Shown in pieces: positions 34,721 through 47,657 of a stretch of 64,000 bases of DNA. The notes below the pieces were generated by a model. The model saw nothing but the letters and a program-made list of their open reading frames with translations. It was not told the DNA's origin and made no database searches. The position numbers were made by a program, and so were the translations under genes. Each line of letters begins with the position of its first letter. Positions within the stretch are counted from its first letter, which is position 1. Location of the stretch: assembly GCA_037176845.1 (NCBI GenBank), contig JAYKXP010000169.1:18501-82500 (forward strand), read 5' to 3'. Source of the stretch: Paramarasmius palmivorus (Eukaryota; Basidiomycota; Agaricomycetes; Agaricales; Marasmiaceae).

Positions 34721-37700
34721 TCTTCCAGTTGTAGTGTGTGTGAAGAGGTGTGTTGCAGGGACAGTTGACTTTTCCATTGTCACCATGTACAATTGGGGTA
34801 TCAAAGCCTGAAGGTAATGAGAAAGTGTTGCAGAAAGGAAGGAATGTGCCATACCCAGTAGCTTATAGCTTGTGGAGTGGTAAACATTGTTGTGGGTGAC
34901 TTGCTTGGTATGGGAAGCTGGGTATGAGCAACATAGATGCTTGCATCGAAATTTGCTTTTGGATATTAGTTGCCTGGTAAGAAGTAGTCAAATGTGATAC
35001 ATATGGCATTGATGTTGCATAAATGAGCTGTGGGCAAAGAGAGGGTTAGAAATTGTTGTTTGTGTGGAGCATGACATGGCAGGCTCCATGATACAAATAG
35101 GGTAGGGTTTTAGTTGGCTGTTTAGATGGCTGAATGGGGTATGAATCACATTATATTGACATTCCATGCAATTCTACAGATTGATGAATATCTCATGGTT
35201 GACTACAAGAAAATTATGTTGTACTACAGGTACATGGGTGTTACTCAAGGGTGATAACACTACAAGAAGGTTGATGGTGCACAACAACAGAGAAGTTGAC
35301 ATGCAGGTGGGATTTGTAATTTAGCTTGGTTAATGGTGCTTCTTTTGTTTAGAGGGTGCACCTATGCTATTTTCAGGTTGTTTAATACCTCATTGGTGAG
35401 TACACTGTTGATTAAGCTGGTCTTTGGGGGTGGGACTATGCTCCAATTCGCTATGATGGAAGCTTGTTTCTTTGGGCATTAGACTGTGATGAATGACATC
35501 TGTATCAACTTGAGATTCCTGACTGTCCAACTGGGGGCAGTGCTGCACTACTGGCATTGAGATCTTAGAGGTACATGACAGGTCTTTATATTCATCAAGG
35601 TTGTTAGAGTAGGCAGGGGCACATTGGTCATTGATGTGTTAGTCAAGGGTTACTTGAGGTACAGATGTGATTATACTGAGAGGCAACCAATACTTTGAAA
35701 CTTTGCCCTAAGACACCAAGTGGACAAAGTTCCAGTGAGTGTCATTGATGGGTGAATCAGGTCCACATGCCATTGTTGGAGGCTCTGGGGGTGTTTGACC
35801 ACAAGAGGTTTTTTGTAGGACATGGTACCCAAAAAGTCCACAGTAACACTCATGTTTCTAGGAGTATGTGGTGAAATGTGAGTTTCAAAAAGGAGACAAG
35901 GAGTCACAGGTAGTGTAGAAGACATTATTGGATTGGGACTGAGTGAATTCCTTCATGTGCCATAATGTGATGAGATGAGAAGTGTGGAGGTTCTGGTGTA
36001 GCATTGTCTCCACCTCCTGATGGTGCAGAAAGAGTGTGATGCTGCATTCTGGGACCTCATCTGAAGCCTGGCGTAGAAGGGTCATAGGACTGACAAATAT
36101 CATTGATATCAGTGATTGATTACTTGTCCATTGGGTGTCATAACTTCTCAATTGCCACTACTGTCAAGGGGTTTTTGGAGTGTGATCATGCAGTTGTGGG
36201 CTATTCAAGCCACTAGGGCCTCACCTGCATACTTGGCCTGAACATATAGTGCAATGAGTTCAGGAGTGTGTGTGTGACACTGCAGGATGTGTTGAGCCAT
36301 AGGGTACTGCCCATCTTGATAATGTTGATGAGTGACAGGATATTGAGGATTCCTGTCATTGTATAGGGATGGGAGATTTGGTAGGAAGTAACACATTTGG
36401 AGGTGGTGTCCAGGTGGTTAGTGTCACAGATGATATTCTTGCAATACAAAAGAATCTTGGCAAGGGATACACAGGTACTGTATAGCAAGACTGAGTTGTA
36501 GTTCTCTTGATGATGCAAGGCATGGATGATGGACCAATAGCTTCAACAGATTGTTGCTGTTGTGATAAAGTAGTTGGTGTGGGTGAGCAAGGTTTTGAGT
36601 ACCACCTTGTAATATGGGGTGAGCGGTAGAAGTAATCTTCACACAAAAGTTAGATGGTTTACTGTGATGGAATCAACTTTTGTACTTACAATAAATTACC
36701 AGGGTTAAGCATGACATATGAGAGGACCCACCTGAACGTGTTTGTGCCATCATGTGCAAGATCTGTCATGTATGATCTGTGACTGGGAGTGCAGGTGTCT
36801 GTGGTATTGGTTGGTACCAAGATGTCTTAAGAATATGCAGGAGCTGTAGGTGTACTGAACAGATCAGTATAACCCAGATGTAGGTAATTGGAACCTGTTG
36901 TAAATGTGGCTAGTACTGAAATCTGACCAGGACCTTTCTTGTGTTGGTATCATTGACTGTCTGTGGATAGGCTGGTAAGGGAGATGCTGTTACTTGTGTA
37001 AGTGGGCAGCTATGAGGTTTGGTTCATTGACACAGAAGTTCTGGGTGGCAATTGCTGACAAGGTTTCCAGATCTATCAGGCAATGTATGGGCTCTCCATG
37101 GGCATTGGGTTGCTGATAATCTGAGAGGGGGACATGTTGAATGGATCATCAAAAGTTGGGTTATTTATGGACTAACCTCTAACATCAAGTTGTTGAGTTA
37201 TTGTGTTGGATAGCCAAGAGACAACAGCACTTTGGCAATTAGTCTTACATTGATTGGATATGTGAGAATGTGGAAGCTCTTTTCCCAGAAAATGTGATGC
37301 TTCAGGGATGTCACAGTAGACAAGTATTGGTGACATTGTATCCTGTGGATGCTGAGTCTGTATGTGGAGGGGTGGTGTGGATTTTGATGAGAGTTGAGAG
37401 TATTGTGGTCTGTGACTTTGTTGAAGAGTACAGTAACCTCTTGTTGAGTATTGTGGTAATGGACCAGAATCTACCCTGTGCCTTGGCAGGTAGTGTGATG
37501 GAGGTGTAAATGGTATACGGCATGGAGTGAAAGTACTTAATAGTGGAGATTAGTTTGGAGATAAGGATATTATAGGATTACTGACTAGATCATTGGTTTG
37601 CAGCTGAGTCTGTAAGGTCTTGCTGGGAGTTGTGCATCGTAGAAAATCTTCTGCCAGTGCTTGGCACAAAGGTTGGGTTTTGTTGAAGAAACACTGGTCA

Positions 37701-38972
37701 TTGGAGGAATGCTTCTCAAGCTTTTAGCCTATGCATGTCCAAGGCAGCTATGCAAGCTTCCTGTGCTTTAATCACTGCTTCAGCAAGCTGTTGTTGCTGC
37801 TCAGCTAGAGTTGTGCATTCTGGCAGCTTGAGAATGGCATCACACAGCTCTTGTTCATCTGGCAGTTCTTTTATGGGGTCAGGTAGCTGGTCAACTCTGA
37901 GAAAGTCACAGAGTAAACTATCATTGACTGGCTGGCTGATGGGGTGTAGGGAGAGACCATAGATTTGTTGTAGGGTTAATACTTTGACTCTTAAGAAGAA
38001 AGGACACTAGTGCATCTTCAGTGGACTTGTCTGTATTAACCATGAGAAGAAGTTCTTTTCATAGTAATTGTTTAAGATGAGTGAATTCTATTGATTGAGT
38101 GTTACCCAGAGTCAACCATGCCTAAAATTTGCCAAATGACTGGATGACCAGAGTGTAGATTGGGCCAGGCTTACCACAGTTATATGGCATGAAGTAGCTG
38201 GTGGAACTTGGTTCCCAGCAGCAGAATAAGAGGGGTGATGGTGAGTGAAAAGTATAGTGGATTGTGCCAATAGAGTGTGTTTTTGCAAATGTGGTTCTTG
38301 ATAACTTGACAATCTTTGACGGAGAGACCCTTGAGTATTTCTTCAGCATTGTCTGTGGGAGATGGATAGTCCAGTGCCTGTATTGTGAAGTGAGTTTTGC
38401 AAAAGGACAAGGTGGTGAAAATCTACGTGTTAGAGAACCATCAAGTATAGAGCAACATGGTTAAGATTTTGCAGTACTTGAGCATATGAGAGATGTGTTT
38501 TGTAACAGTTGATCACTGTGAGACATCGAGTGATGGGAGTTAACCCTTGATTGTTGTGGGGTTGATCCTAATTGCTGGGAAAGCTGGGTTTTTCTTAGGC
38601 CTGAGCCATGTGGCAAGTAGTGAGAATGGTGGGCCAGTTCACCAAGGCAGGTATATGGAACTGGAGTGTTGTTCTTTAGCATGTAATTTGCATGTTGACA
38701 TGCTATACATACCTATTCATGTAGTTCATATCAGGTGCAGAGAGAGACAAGGAAAGGTGTGGGTTTGGTTGTATTACATGTCAATGGAAGGCAGTCGATT
38801 AGGAGATATAACATTATTCCATGAGTAAAGTTTTGCCCAACATTTTGTTGACAAGGTTGATGGTGTTGGAGGTTTGTGATAACAAAACCCAATGGCTAGT
38901 GTGAATAAGCCATTTGGTGAGTGCATTCTGTTAGAATGAAACATTTAGCTTGCATGTTGGATTGTGAAGGTC
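34721..38972 (-). other. CpG-depleted, decayed coding-like DNA, family not recognised
   Basis: Only short open frames remain, mostly better on the minus strand. The most protein-like piece is about 37990-37720, which reads ELPDEQELCDAILKLPE followed by a Gln/Ala-rich helical stretch (EQQQQLAEAVIKAQEAC) until a stop. 36396-36205 is open for 63 codons with no motif. The stretch may continue the remnant at 32470-34720 or be another TE. I cannot assign it. Confidence 0.35.
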
Positions 38973-38977
38973 TATTA

Positions 38978-39391
38978 TGTTAGAATCTATATCAAAGTAT
39001 AACAACGACTAGAACTCAATGCAATTGACTGTGATCACTCAAAAGTGTTGATAATAGTAACTTTTGTATTGAAAATGTGTTCTAAGTGTCAACTCTCTGT
39101 GACATGTAAGTAATTACTGTTTGTTTGTACCTATTGTGACACAGATCACTCGAGGCATTGAAACACCATCCACTAATGCAAAAATATGTGTTTTACATAC
39201 TCCTATATGCCCATACACCATAGGTAGGTTCAATAAGTAAAGTAAAAGATATAAATAAACATAAATGCAACATAAATGCAAGTGTATGTGCAGTAGAACA
39301 AGCATAATTAGAGTGCCAAAGCAGGCTTTGTTTATCTTGTTGGACTTAGTGTTGAAGAAGTGTTTCATCAACTTCATCACTTCATTCAACA
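38978..39391 (+). mobile_element. Solo LTR, LTR-E family, TSD TATTA
   Basis: 414 bp, TGTTAGAATC...CATTCAACA, with perfect duplications TATTA (38973-38977 and 39392-39396). It contains a local tandem duplication of ATAAATGCAA (near 39258-39279) not present in the 8748 copy. Confidence 0.9.
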
Positions 39392-39396
39392 TATTA

Positions 39397-41436
39397 TGCA
39401 CTTTAAAACCTTCTGGCAGATCTTCTGTCAGACTGGTTTTTATGAGGGTATTGGAGTGCCATGGGAATTGCATAATGTCTTGCCATTCTTGAGGTAGCTG
39501 TCAATGACAACTGTGTTGGGTGTTTTTGTTGGAGGGCCAATTGGCAGGAATGCCTGACAGGATCCCATGGCCCTATCTGAGTAGAGCAACAAACCTTTAT
39601 ACCAGAGTTGAGGTTGCAGCAGCTTTCTACCTAAGTAAGAAGTTGTGGAACAGAAGATATTGGGGGTTGGAGTGAAACAACCAACTGTGACACTGAGTTC
39701 CATGTGATTTTTGGGTGTCTAACTAGAAAAGGTGGACTTGAGTGCTGGTGAGATTGTCTGACAATTTGATGTGCAACATGAGAATGTTGTGATGTGTAGC
39801 TATAGATGTATATGTGTGGCGTAAGATACAAAGTCTACTAATTGTGAATACATGTCCATTCAGTTCCATGTATGTTTCCTTGCTGGTGGCTGAACTTTAA
39901 CCTGCCCTTCTGCTCCCAAAGAATTCTTACAGTAAGGTGCTGTGGACTGTTTGTAATTGGACTCTTCACTTTTGATCCATGCTTTTTGTTGCTCATGATG
40001 GGGATGTAATTGTCATTGTTGTTGTCAGCAGGTGCTTCCTGTGGCTCATCTGTGTCCATGTCTTTGTCACTATTTTGCTGGTCCATATCTTCTTGGCAGG
40101 ATTGTGTCTGCAAGTCTTAACAAGTGGCTGTATCCTTGACACCATCAGTATCATAGTGTTTGTCCTCTTCTGTTGGACTGGGGAAGATGTGCATCATTGT
40201 CCATCTCATTGAGGACTTAGACTAATCTGTCTGATTGTGGAGGGGTGAACCACTCTTTTCCACCAAGGTCAATGTTAGGGTCGGTGACTAGCAAAACAAA
40301 GGAGAAGTGATTGAGGTTGTTAAATAGAGGGTTGTCTGTGTCTTTTGGTTTGACAAGGTAGCAATCCTGATAGCAGCATTTAGTGTAGTGATATCACTTG
40401 GATCTAGGACATCATAGAGGGTGTATAGGATCCCACGTGCAGTGGGTTGGTTTGTCACTTCCTTCTCATCTATGAGGTTTTCAGCCTGGAAGTAGAGCAT
40501 AGCCACCATGCTGGACCAGGTAGGATCATTTCATGGCTTGGATGTCAACAATGATCAGAGTCCATGTGGATGTTTCTACAGGCTTGGTTTGTCAGATGTT
40601 TTCAACCTTATTGACCTTATGCAGGGTGATGGTGATGTTCTGTGTGATCCATCTCAGAATTTCTTGCCCAGCATCTTTGGCCTGCTTGTAGAGGGCAGTA
40701 ACTTCTTCTGGAGGATCAATACCATGATACATATTGTACTAAAGCATATAATACAATGTCTGAAAAAAAAAGGCTCACCAGTGCTAGATGCTGCACAGGT
40801 CTGGAGAGTTGGGATTGTAGGACACAATCTCATGGAACACCTGTTGTTCTTGAAAGATGCTAAACATCCAGTTAGTCACTGTGAGATACAGAGTTGCATC
40901 TGCTTCAGATGGGATAGTCTCTTCTAACAGTGCTTGAGGAGTGGAGAGAAAGTCTTGTAGGATGTTTGTTTCAACAATGGGTGATCTGGCATAGGTAACA
41001 GACAAAGTTTATCAGTTTGCAACAACCTGGGCAAAGTAACTTGTCACATTGTCTTTGGGCATCATATCTTCCACCTTGTTAAGAAAGTCCCACAATGACA
41101 GCCAGCTGCAGCAATCAGCCCAATCCCAGCCATGCCTTGGCTTCAGTACTGTACTACACTGTATGGTAGTGACAGTCACAGTCATGGAGATCCTGTTGTG
41201 TTGCTCACTTATTGTGACATAACAGGTAATGGAGGCTCCATTGCCAGCCACAGACTGTGACAAGGCCATAAAATTGCCAAATTTGGCAGGTTTTGGTGGC
41301 ATTTTGCACCATGCTTTGACTGTGTCATGGTAGTTTTGTTAGCCAGGAATGAGCAATGGGGTGTCACAGTCAGAGAGCCATCACTACCATACAGTGCAGT
41401 ACAGTAAGTGTAATGTAATATGACAAGTCAATGATA
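39397..41436 (-). other. Decayed coding-like DNA, family not recognised
   Basis: Several minus-strand open segments (41302-41012, 41005-40784, 40509-40288, 40113-39838, 39703-39440) follow each other and could be exons of one dead gene. Examples are PIVETNILQDFLSTPQALL and an acidic stretch MDTDEPQEAPADNN. No family was recognised. The first segment starts with ATG at 41302-41300. Confidence 0.35.
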
Positions 41437-41719
41437 TATTGAATGAAGTGATGAAGTTAATTATGGGCATATAGGAGTATGTAAAACACATATTTTCACA
41501 TTAGTGGACGGTACTTTCACACCTCAAGCAATCCACATCACAATAGGGAAAAACAAACAGTAATTACTTACATGTCACAGAGAGTTGACACTTGGAACAC
41601 ATTTTCAATACAAAAGTTACTATTATCAACACTTTTGAGTGATCACAGTCAATTGCATTGAGTTCTAGTCATTGTTATTGATCAGTTCAACTGGTAATAC
41701 TTTGATATAGATTCTAGCA
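41437..41719 (-). repeat. Degraded LTR-E copy with internal deletion
   Basis: It matches 47243-47657 in the same direction but lacks about 130 bp internally (after GATGAAGTT). Terminal bases have mutated (TATTGAAT instead of TGTTGAAT, CTAGCA instead of CTAACA). Flanks GATAT/GATAC may be a worn target duplication. Confidence 0.75.
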
Positions 41720-41771
41720 GATACAACTGCATTGTAAACTGTGGGGATTAGTATCTGGTAGAGAAACAAAA

Positions 41772-43440
41772 CTAGAGGACAAAGAGCTGGCAGAGAAGTG
41801 GGAGACAAAAAAGAGCAAGCTGCTGGAGAGATCTACCTGCTAGTGGATACCTAGTGTCCTTGACTAACTCCTTTATGTCCCCCATAAGACATTTCACCTC
41901 CTCTCTCAAATCTCCCACAGAGTCTGAGTATGTGGTCTTAAAGGCTGGAAGAATCCAAGCATTTATATCATCCCTCCATTCCGCTAACCACCACTCACAC
42001 TCTGTATACATATCTTCTTTATTATCCCCATTTTTTCTCTTCCTCTCACCTCCATTTAACCTGTAAACATTTGCCTTCTCATGAAGAATTTCTTGTATAA
42101 AGCACATAGGGTAAAGATTGTCATAGACCCACCATTGTGTTCCCCATGTGCACCGAGGTAGTGAATGAAATACAGGCATAGATTGGTGAAATGCTATAGG
42201 TTTGTCAACCAAATATGCTTGCCAACCCTCTAATCTCTTCAACCACTCTATCATGTTGTGCACATACTTGTGTTCTGATTTGAGCTTGTGCTTGATCACT
42301 TCCAAGATGTTTTGGGTGATGAGGGAGCCAGTAACCACAACTTTGTTCCATCCAGATAAATCATGTTTTGAGCACCTCCATTCCCATTGAAATGTGGGTA
42401 GGTCAAAGATTCTTCTTTGAGTCACTGTTAAAGCCATCAGAACTTTTCCATTGTACTCCTCCCAGACTCCTGGGAGCTCCAGGTATATAAGATCCACTCC
42501 CAACTATTTGAGACCTCAAGTCAACCAAGATACATCTATAGCATTTATCAAAGACTCCTGTTTGGAAAGGCTGAGTCCTGTGCCCAATAGAGATCCCAAA
42601 AACTGTTCTGGAGTGGTGCTCATCATCAAACCCATTGTGCCATCTGAAAAAGCCTTGTGACCCTGTTCAGAGTAGGGTGCCAAGACATCTTAGATGACCA
42701 TCTCAAACTCAAAGCTTTCTTGGTAATTCGGTAGAGGGAGTTGTTGTACAATTGCATCTGCTGAAAGAGGAGTTTTGTAATCTAACAAGTGAAAGAATCC
42801 AATAGTCAGACTCCTGCTCTGGATCAGAAAATTCAACCCAGCATTAATTTTGGACAGTACATTCAGTGGGGAAAGAGGTTTGTTAGAGATGTGTGCTACC
42901 AGGTATCCAAGGGTTGGGGTTTGATTCTGAATGTGATTCAGCTTGACCTTGACTTTGGTTTTGACAATCTGATTCAGACTTGGATTTGGACTAAGATTCT
43001 TCTAGTGACAAGTATAAGGAACTGAAATACTGAGTTTTCCCTTGTATTAACACACCTTCAACACATAACCCTTCAAACAAAGTTAGAATCCTCTTCCCAA
43101 AGTCCATCTAACAAACACTTACCTCCATAAATGATGTATCCTTGCTCCCAAGATTCAATACCCATGTCTTGTACCTACTCCTCCCTTGTGCTTGTTTGTG
43201 AGTGTTCTGAGGTTATTCTTCATTTGCCATGACTTTTTGGAGTGGTCCCAGATCACTTCTAAGTGATGTGCCAAGGAGGGAAAATAGATCTTTTTGGACA
43301 GTTGATACCTGATCCAATCTGTTCCTGATTGGGTGTAGTGCCACTTGGATGTGGGATTCCTTTCAATGACAAAATAATTGAATGTAATCTTGACCAACAT
43401 GCTTGTGATCTTTTTGCCCTGTTGCTCTATGACTGCTCTG
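41772..43440 (-). pseudogene. Unrecognised gene remnant with a 243-codon open segment
   Basis: 42503-41772 is open for 243 codons but is preceded directly by TAG and has no ATG at its start, so it is an exon or a fragment. It is Trp-rich (WEEYNGKV, WEWRCSKHDLSGWN, WGTQWWVYDNLY). Further upstream 43400-43155 is open (NYFVIERNPTSKWHYTQSG). After a +1 shift it reads RYKTWVLNLGSKDTSFME, ending at a plausible donor GAG|GTAAGTG (about 43115). The composition looks like real protein, but I know no family for it. Confidence 0.35.
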
Positions 43441-43638
43441 AGTTAGATAACAGTATAAAGAGGGGCTGATTATACATTACCAGAGATGGTCATTGCTTGC
43501 AGGCTTACAATGGTGCCAGTCAATTGTAATGAATCAACAGTTGTATGCACAGTTTAAAAGGCCAGGGCCCATAACCTGGCTGCAGCTTTCAAGTGATATG
43601 CATTGGCATTCAGGTTGATGTCTGTGATCACAATACTT

Positions 43639-44400
43639 TGATATGCCTGACTTTTATTACTTCATTTTTTCGAATGCAAAATGCTAGTTTTACACTTTAT
43701 TATTGTTGCATAAACCAATAATGGTTATAGAAGGACTAGTATGAGCCTTGAATAGCTAATCATTGAACAGAAAGTGATTTAGGGGGTTATATTAGTGGAT
43801 ATTAGTATATGGTATGCCCCACATGGTTATCTGGCCACTCCTAGTACTTCTACCAGTGGCTGTCTAAGTGCTCCTAGAACCTGTAGGGAGAAGGTCTATA
43901 AGTGAATTCACTTCAGACAACACCTATATTACCTACTGGACACACCCAAGGGATACTTTCAAGTTAATTCACCTCTTCATACACACCAGAGAGTTATACT
44001 GGCTCAGGGATTACTTAGGACAGATGGCAGAGGGGGAAACTGACTGGAAATCACCAATGCCAGATAAAGCAAGGGTCTAGAGACCTGTTGGCCAAAGTTG
44101 AATGAAAAGTGCTTGGTGCATGGAAAAGAAAATTTTATAAAGGCTAAACACCTACCTGTCAGCCAGGATTCAACCCCTGTACCTTAAAATAGAGTGTTAC
44201 CACTTCACAGTCATGCTATTTGCACCATATATGGACATTGTGACCTATAGATTTCCCTAATATGTCTATTTCTTGTTGTATCTCTCTTTTCTGTCTCATT
44301 CCACAGACTCCCTTATTAAGAAGACTAGTTGGGATCATACTGCAGACAAAAACTTGAGAGGTTGCAATAAAGACCAAGTTGTTGGCTTTGTGTGTTGCTT
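43639..44400 (+). repeat. LTR-A copy, truncated
   Basis: It starts TGATATGCCTGACTTTTA like the copies at 49820, 57948 and 61496-63187 (-). It keeps the marker blocks GACTAGTATGAGCC and GAATAGCTA, and the tRNA-like insert at 44155-44222 on the minus strand. The similarity fades near 44400, so the 3' half is missing or replaced. Confidence 0.65.
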
Positions 44401-47237
44401 GGCAAGGAGGAGACCATACCTCAGGGCCCAGTTACAACAGGTTGCAATAATGCACTGAGCTTCTGGGGTACTGGCTGACTGGTGGTAGGGGGGATGAAGG
44501 GGGAGGTGGTTGGTTCACAAAGAGGGGGAGTGTGAATTGTGTATCCAATGTTGAGGTTACAAATTTGACATGAAGTGAGAATTTGTTCTTTATCACTGAG
44601 TGCACCTTTATAAACCCAATTAGTAGATCATAAATGAAGTGCCCATTAGTAAGCCAAATAGTCAAGTTTTCATTAGGTGCTGTATTTAACTATAGCCCTG
44701 ATCTCTTGTACATTCATAGCTTTAACTAACTGCTTATTGTTGATTTTATTCAAACAACATTTTATATTGAGAGTATTAAAATAGCTACTTGATCTTTAGT
44801 CTATCTACTATAAGTCCAAGTCTTTGTCTATAATTTCATCAAAACAAAGTTTAATAATGAGAGAGAAATTGCTCTGAAGTCTACTCTCTTGACACCATGT
44901 CCAGTTCCTTGAGTACAGTATAAGTCCCTCATAGGAAGGACTCCAGCCCCAATATAGCTCCTTCATCAAGAAGTCCTCTGCATAGCACAATAGAGTTTGT
45001 ACAAAACAAATGGCTGTAAATATTATATATACAATGATGAAACTTAAGCGAAGATGTTAACATGCTGTCACTGTAATGATTGGCAGCTATGAAGACTACC
45101 TAGCTTGATGAAAAAGGTTGGGAGGTGTTCTATGGTTCTTACATTACCCCCTCCTCAAGATCTGAGCCCCAGCAAAGTAGCTGGAAGCTGTTGCTAAGCT
45201 GACCAGCCATCACCTGAGTCTGTTACCTAATATGTGTGGTCTCTGTTGGTTTGAATTCACAACTGCAGTTGAGTCACCAAACTCTTTCCTCAACCATGAC
45301 CATGAGCTGCTCATCCTTGCTGTCCTCTTCCCAAATGTCTGATGCCACCACTGCTTACTTGTTCCACAATCTCTGACAATTGGCTTGGGATCTAGTTCAA
45401 CAAAATAGTGCCTCCTTCCCTCTTGAGTTGCACTTCCATTGCTCCTTTTATCCCAAGGTCTACAACCACCCATTATCACTTTCCAACCACCTAGGCCAAC
45501 ACAAAGATGAAGGATCATCTGTCATGATGACCATGCAAGGTCAATTCAAATCTTTTCCTTAGCAATAACCACTCATTCATGAATATACAGGAATACCCTT
45601 CCTTCTCACCTATATACCAACCACCAATGCATGGTACACATGCCCCACACACAATTGTGACAGGATAGGCACCTTGTGTGACATGCACTTCCATTTTGCA
45701 CTCAACAGTGATCCCTGCTCTTCTCATGTTGACCTTGTCTGACAGGGAACACAGGTTTTGCTGATTGAACAAATGCAAGCAAACCTAACCCAACTTCAAA
45801 ATATCTGATTCTATCAAACAATGGTGACTCAACATGTCAAGCTCATCATCCTCTAGCAGCTCACTCTTTGAAACATACATCCAGCATTCTTCAATAATCC
45901 ATTCTGAAGAAAACCTCCTTGAAAGAGGATCACCACTCCCTTGCAAGAAACAAAACAGAAGCCATACCACCCTAACCAACTACACTCTGTTGTTGAGTTC
46001 CAATCATACCTACCAACACAATGTAATACACCATGCCACAAACACACAATTCATTGAGCTTTTGGTACTGCAATGACTTTCCTGTGAATCCTCAGCACAA
46101 TCTAGTGACAGTTCCTCATCCCAACCCCAGCACTTCATACCTCCAGCTTCCAAGGCACCTCCTCCTGGTGTTTACATAACCTCAGTCATATGAACCCCAA
46201 CCAACACCAATAAAGACATAACCATTTCCCACAACCACTCTTCTTCTGAGTTTTCCATCACTCCTGAAATGGCTATTCCACCAGAGCTTCCTCCAGTCAT
46301 TGTGGACTGTACTCCCCAAACTACTGTAAATGGGAGGATTGGTGGTGTACTGTCCCATACTTGGTCTGGGTTTCATCAGAACTCTGAGGCAAAGTCTTTG
46401 GTGCCATGGATATATCTCTGGATCATTTCAAAGAGGCTGTCAACTACAGGAGGTGGTTAGTCAAATCCTGTAACTGGAAAGTACAGTCATGTATTGATGG
46501 GCATTTGACCAACCTCGCTGCCATCATGTACACCCAGAAAAAGCTGCAACCCAAGCATGGTGTATTCAAAGTCAATGCTGAACCCAAGATATGCTAGTCT
46601 CTCCTTACATCCATTCCTACCCACATTCCTGCTGCAGTACTCCAACAACTGCTTTGTCTCAACTCATCTGTTTTTGAAATGGACATTCTCATCCAATCAT
46701 TGGAAACATTCTCTGTAAACCATGAACCCTCTTGACATAATTACTGTAAACATTCAACCCATTCAGTTCCTCTCTATTCACACACATTCCTCATACAATA
46801 CCATCATTGCTGTCATCCAAAGAATGACTCCCCTGATTAACATAATGCATACTGCACTGCTTTCTGCTTCACTAGCATTGATTCCTGCTCTTTAACGTCT
46901 CTATGAACCAAATACAATCACAATAGAGCTTCGTCCTTGTACCACATATTCATGAAGGAGTAATCAGATTCCTTGTGGGAAAGTTAGGGTTACCAGAATA
47001 AAAACTGAGAGTATTATTTCATACCACAACTGCCACAAGTGTCATTATGCCCATCCAGATTCAATTGTGAACATTTGTTATCTACAAAGCCTCTTTGTCC
47101 CACTAACACCCTATATGCAGCTGCCTGATTTATGAATACTACACACACATACCAGACATGTATCAAGAGCATGTCTCCACTCATTCAGAACCCCAAGAGG
47201 AGTAGCATTGAAATACCACAACTGTAGTACAGCATCA
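44401..47237. other. Unassigned; decayed frames on both strands
   Basis: About 45979-45515 (minus) reads as two adjoining open pieces, one with FSSEWIIEECWMYVSKSELL and the next with VECKMEVHVTQGAYPVTIVC then GACVPC. 46406-46597 (plus) is open with DHFKEAVNYRRWLVKSCNWK. These look like worn protein exons, but no family was recognised. The TTCACAAAGAGGGGGAG block at about 44514 resembles 7259-7320 weakly. Confidence 0.3.
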
Positions 47238-47242
47238 TACTT

Positions 47243-47657
47243 TGTTGAATGAAGTGATGAAGTTGATGAAACACTTCTTCAACACTAAGTCCAACAAAAT
47301 ATACAAAGTCCACTTTGGCACTCTAATTATGCTTGTTCTACTGCACATACACTTGCATTCATGTTTATTTATCTTTTACTTTACTTATTGAACCTACCTA
47401 TGGTGTATGGGCATGTAGGAGTATGTAAAACACGTATTTTCGCATTAGTGGACGGTGTTTTAATGCCTCGAGCAATTTGCGTCACAATAGGTACAAACAA
47501 ACAGTAATTACTTACATGTCACAGAGAGTTGAAACACATTTTCAATACAAAAGTTACTATTATCAACACTTTTGGGTGATCACAGTCAATTGCATTGAGT
47601 TCTAGTCATTGTTATTGATCAGTTATAACTGGTAATACTTTGATATAGATTCTAACA
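47243..47657 (-). mobile_element. Solo LTR, LTR-E family, TSD TACTT
   Basis: 415 bp, on the plus strand TGTTGAATGAAG...GATTCTAACA. Perfect duplications TACTT lie at 47238-47242 and 47658-47662. It cuts into the last visible exon of the gene remnant at 47658-48833. Confidence 0.9.

Noticed and set aside
41772..42503. The 243-codon frame as a complete gene starting at 42503
   Set aside because: The first codon is TTG directly after TAG, not ATG. It is only an open segment.
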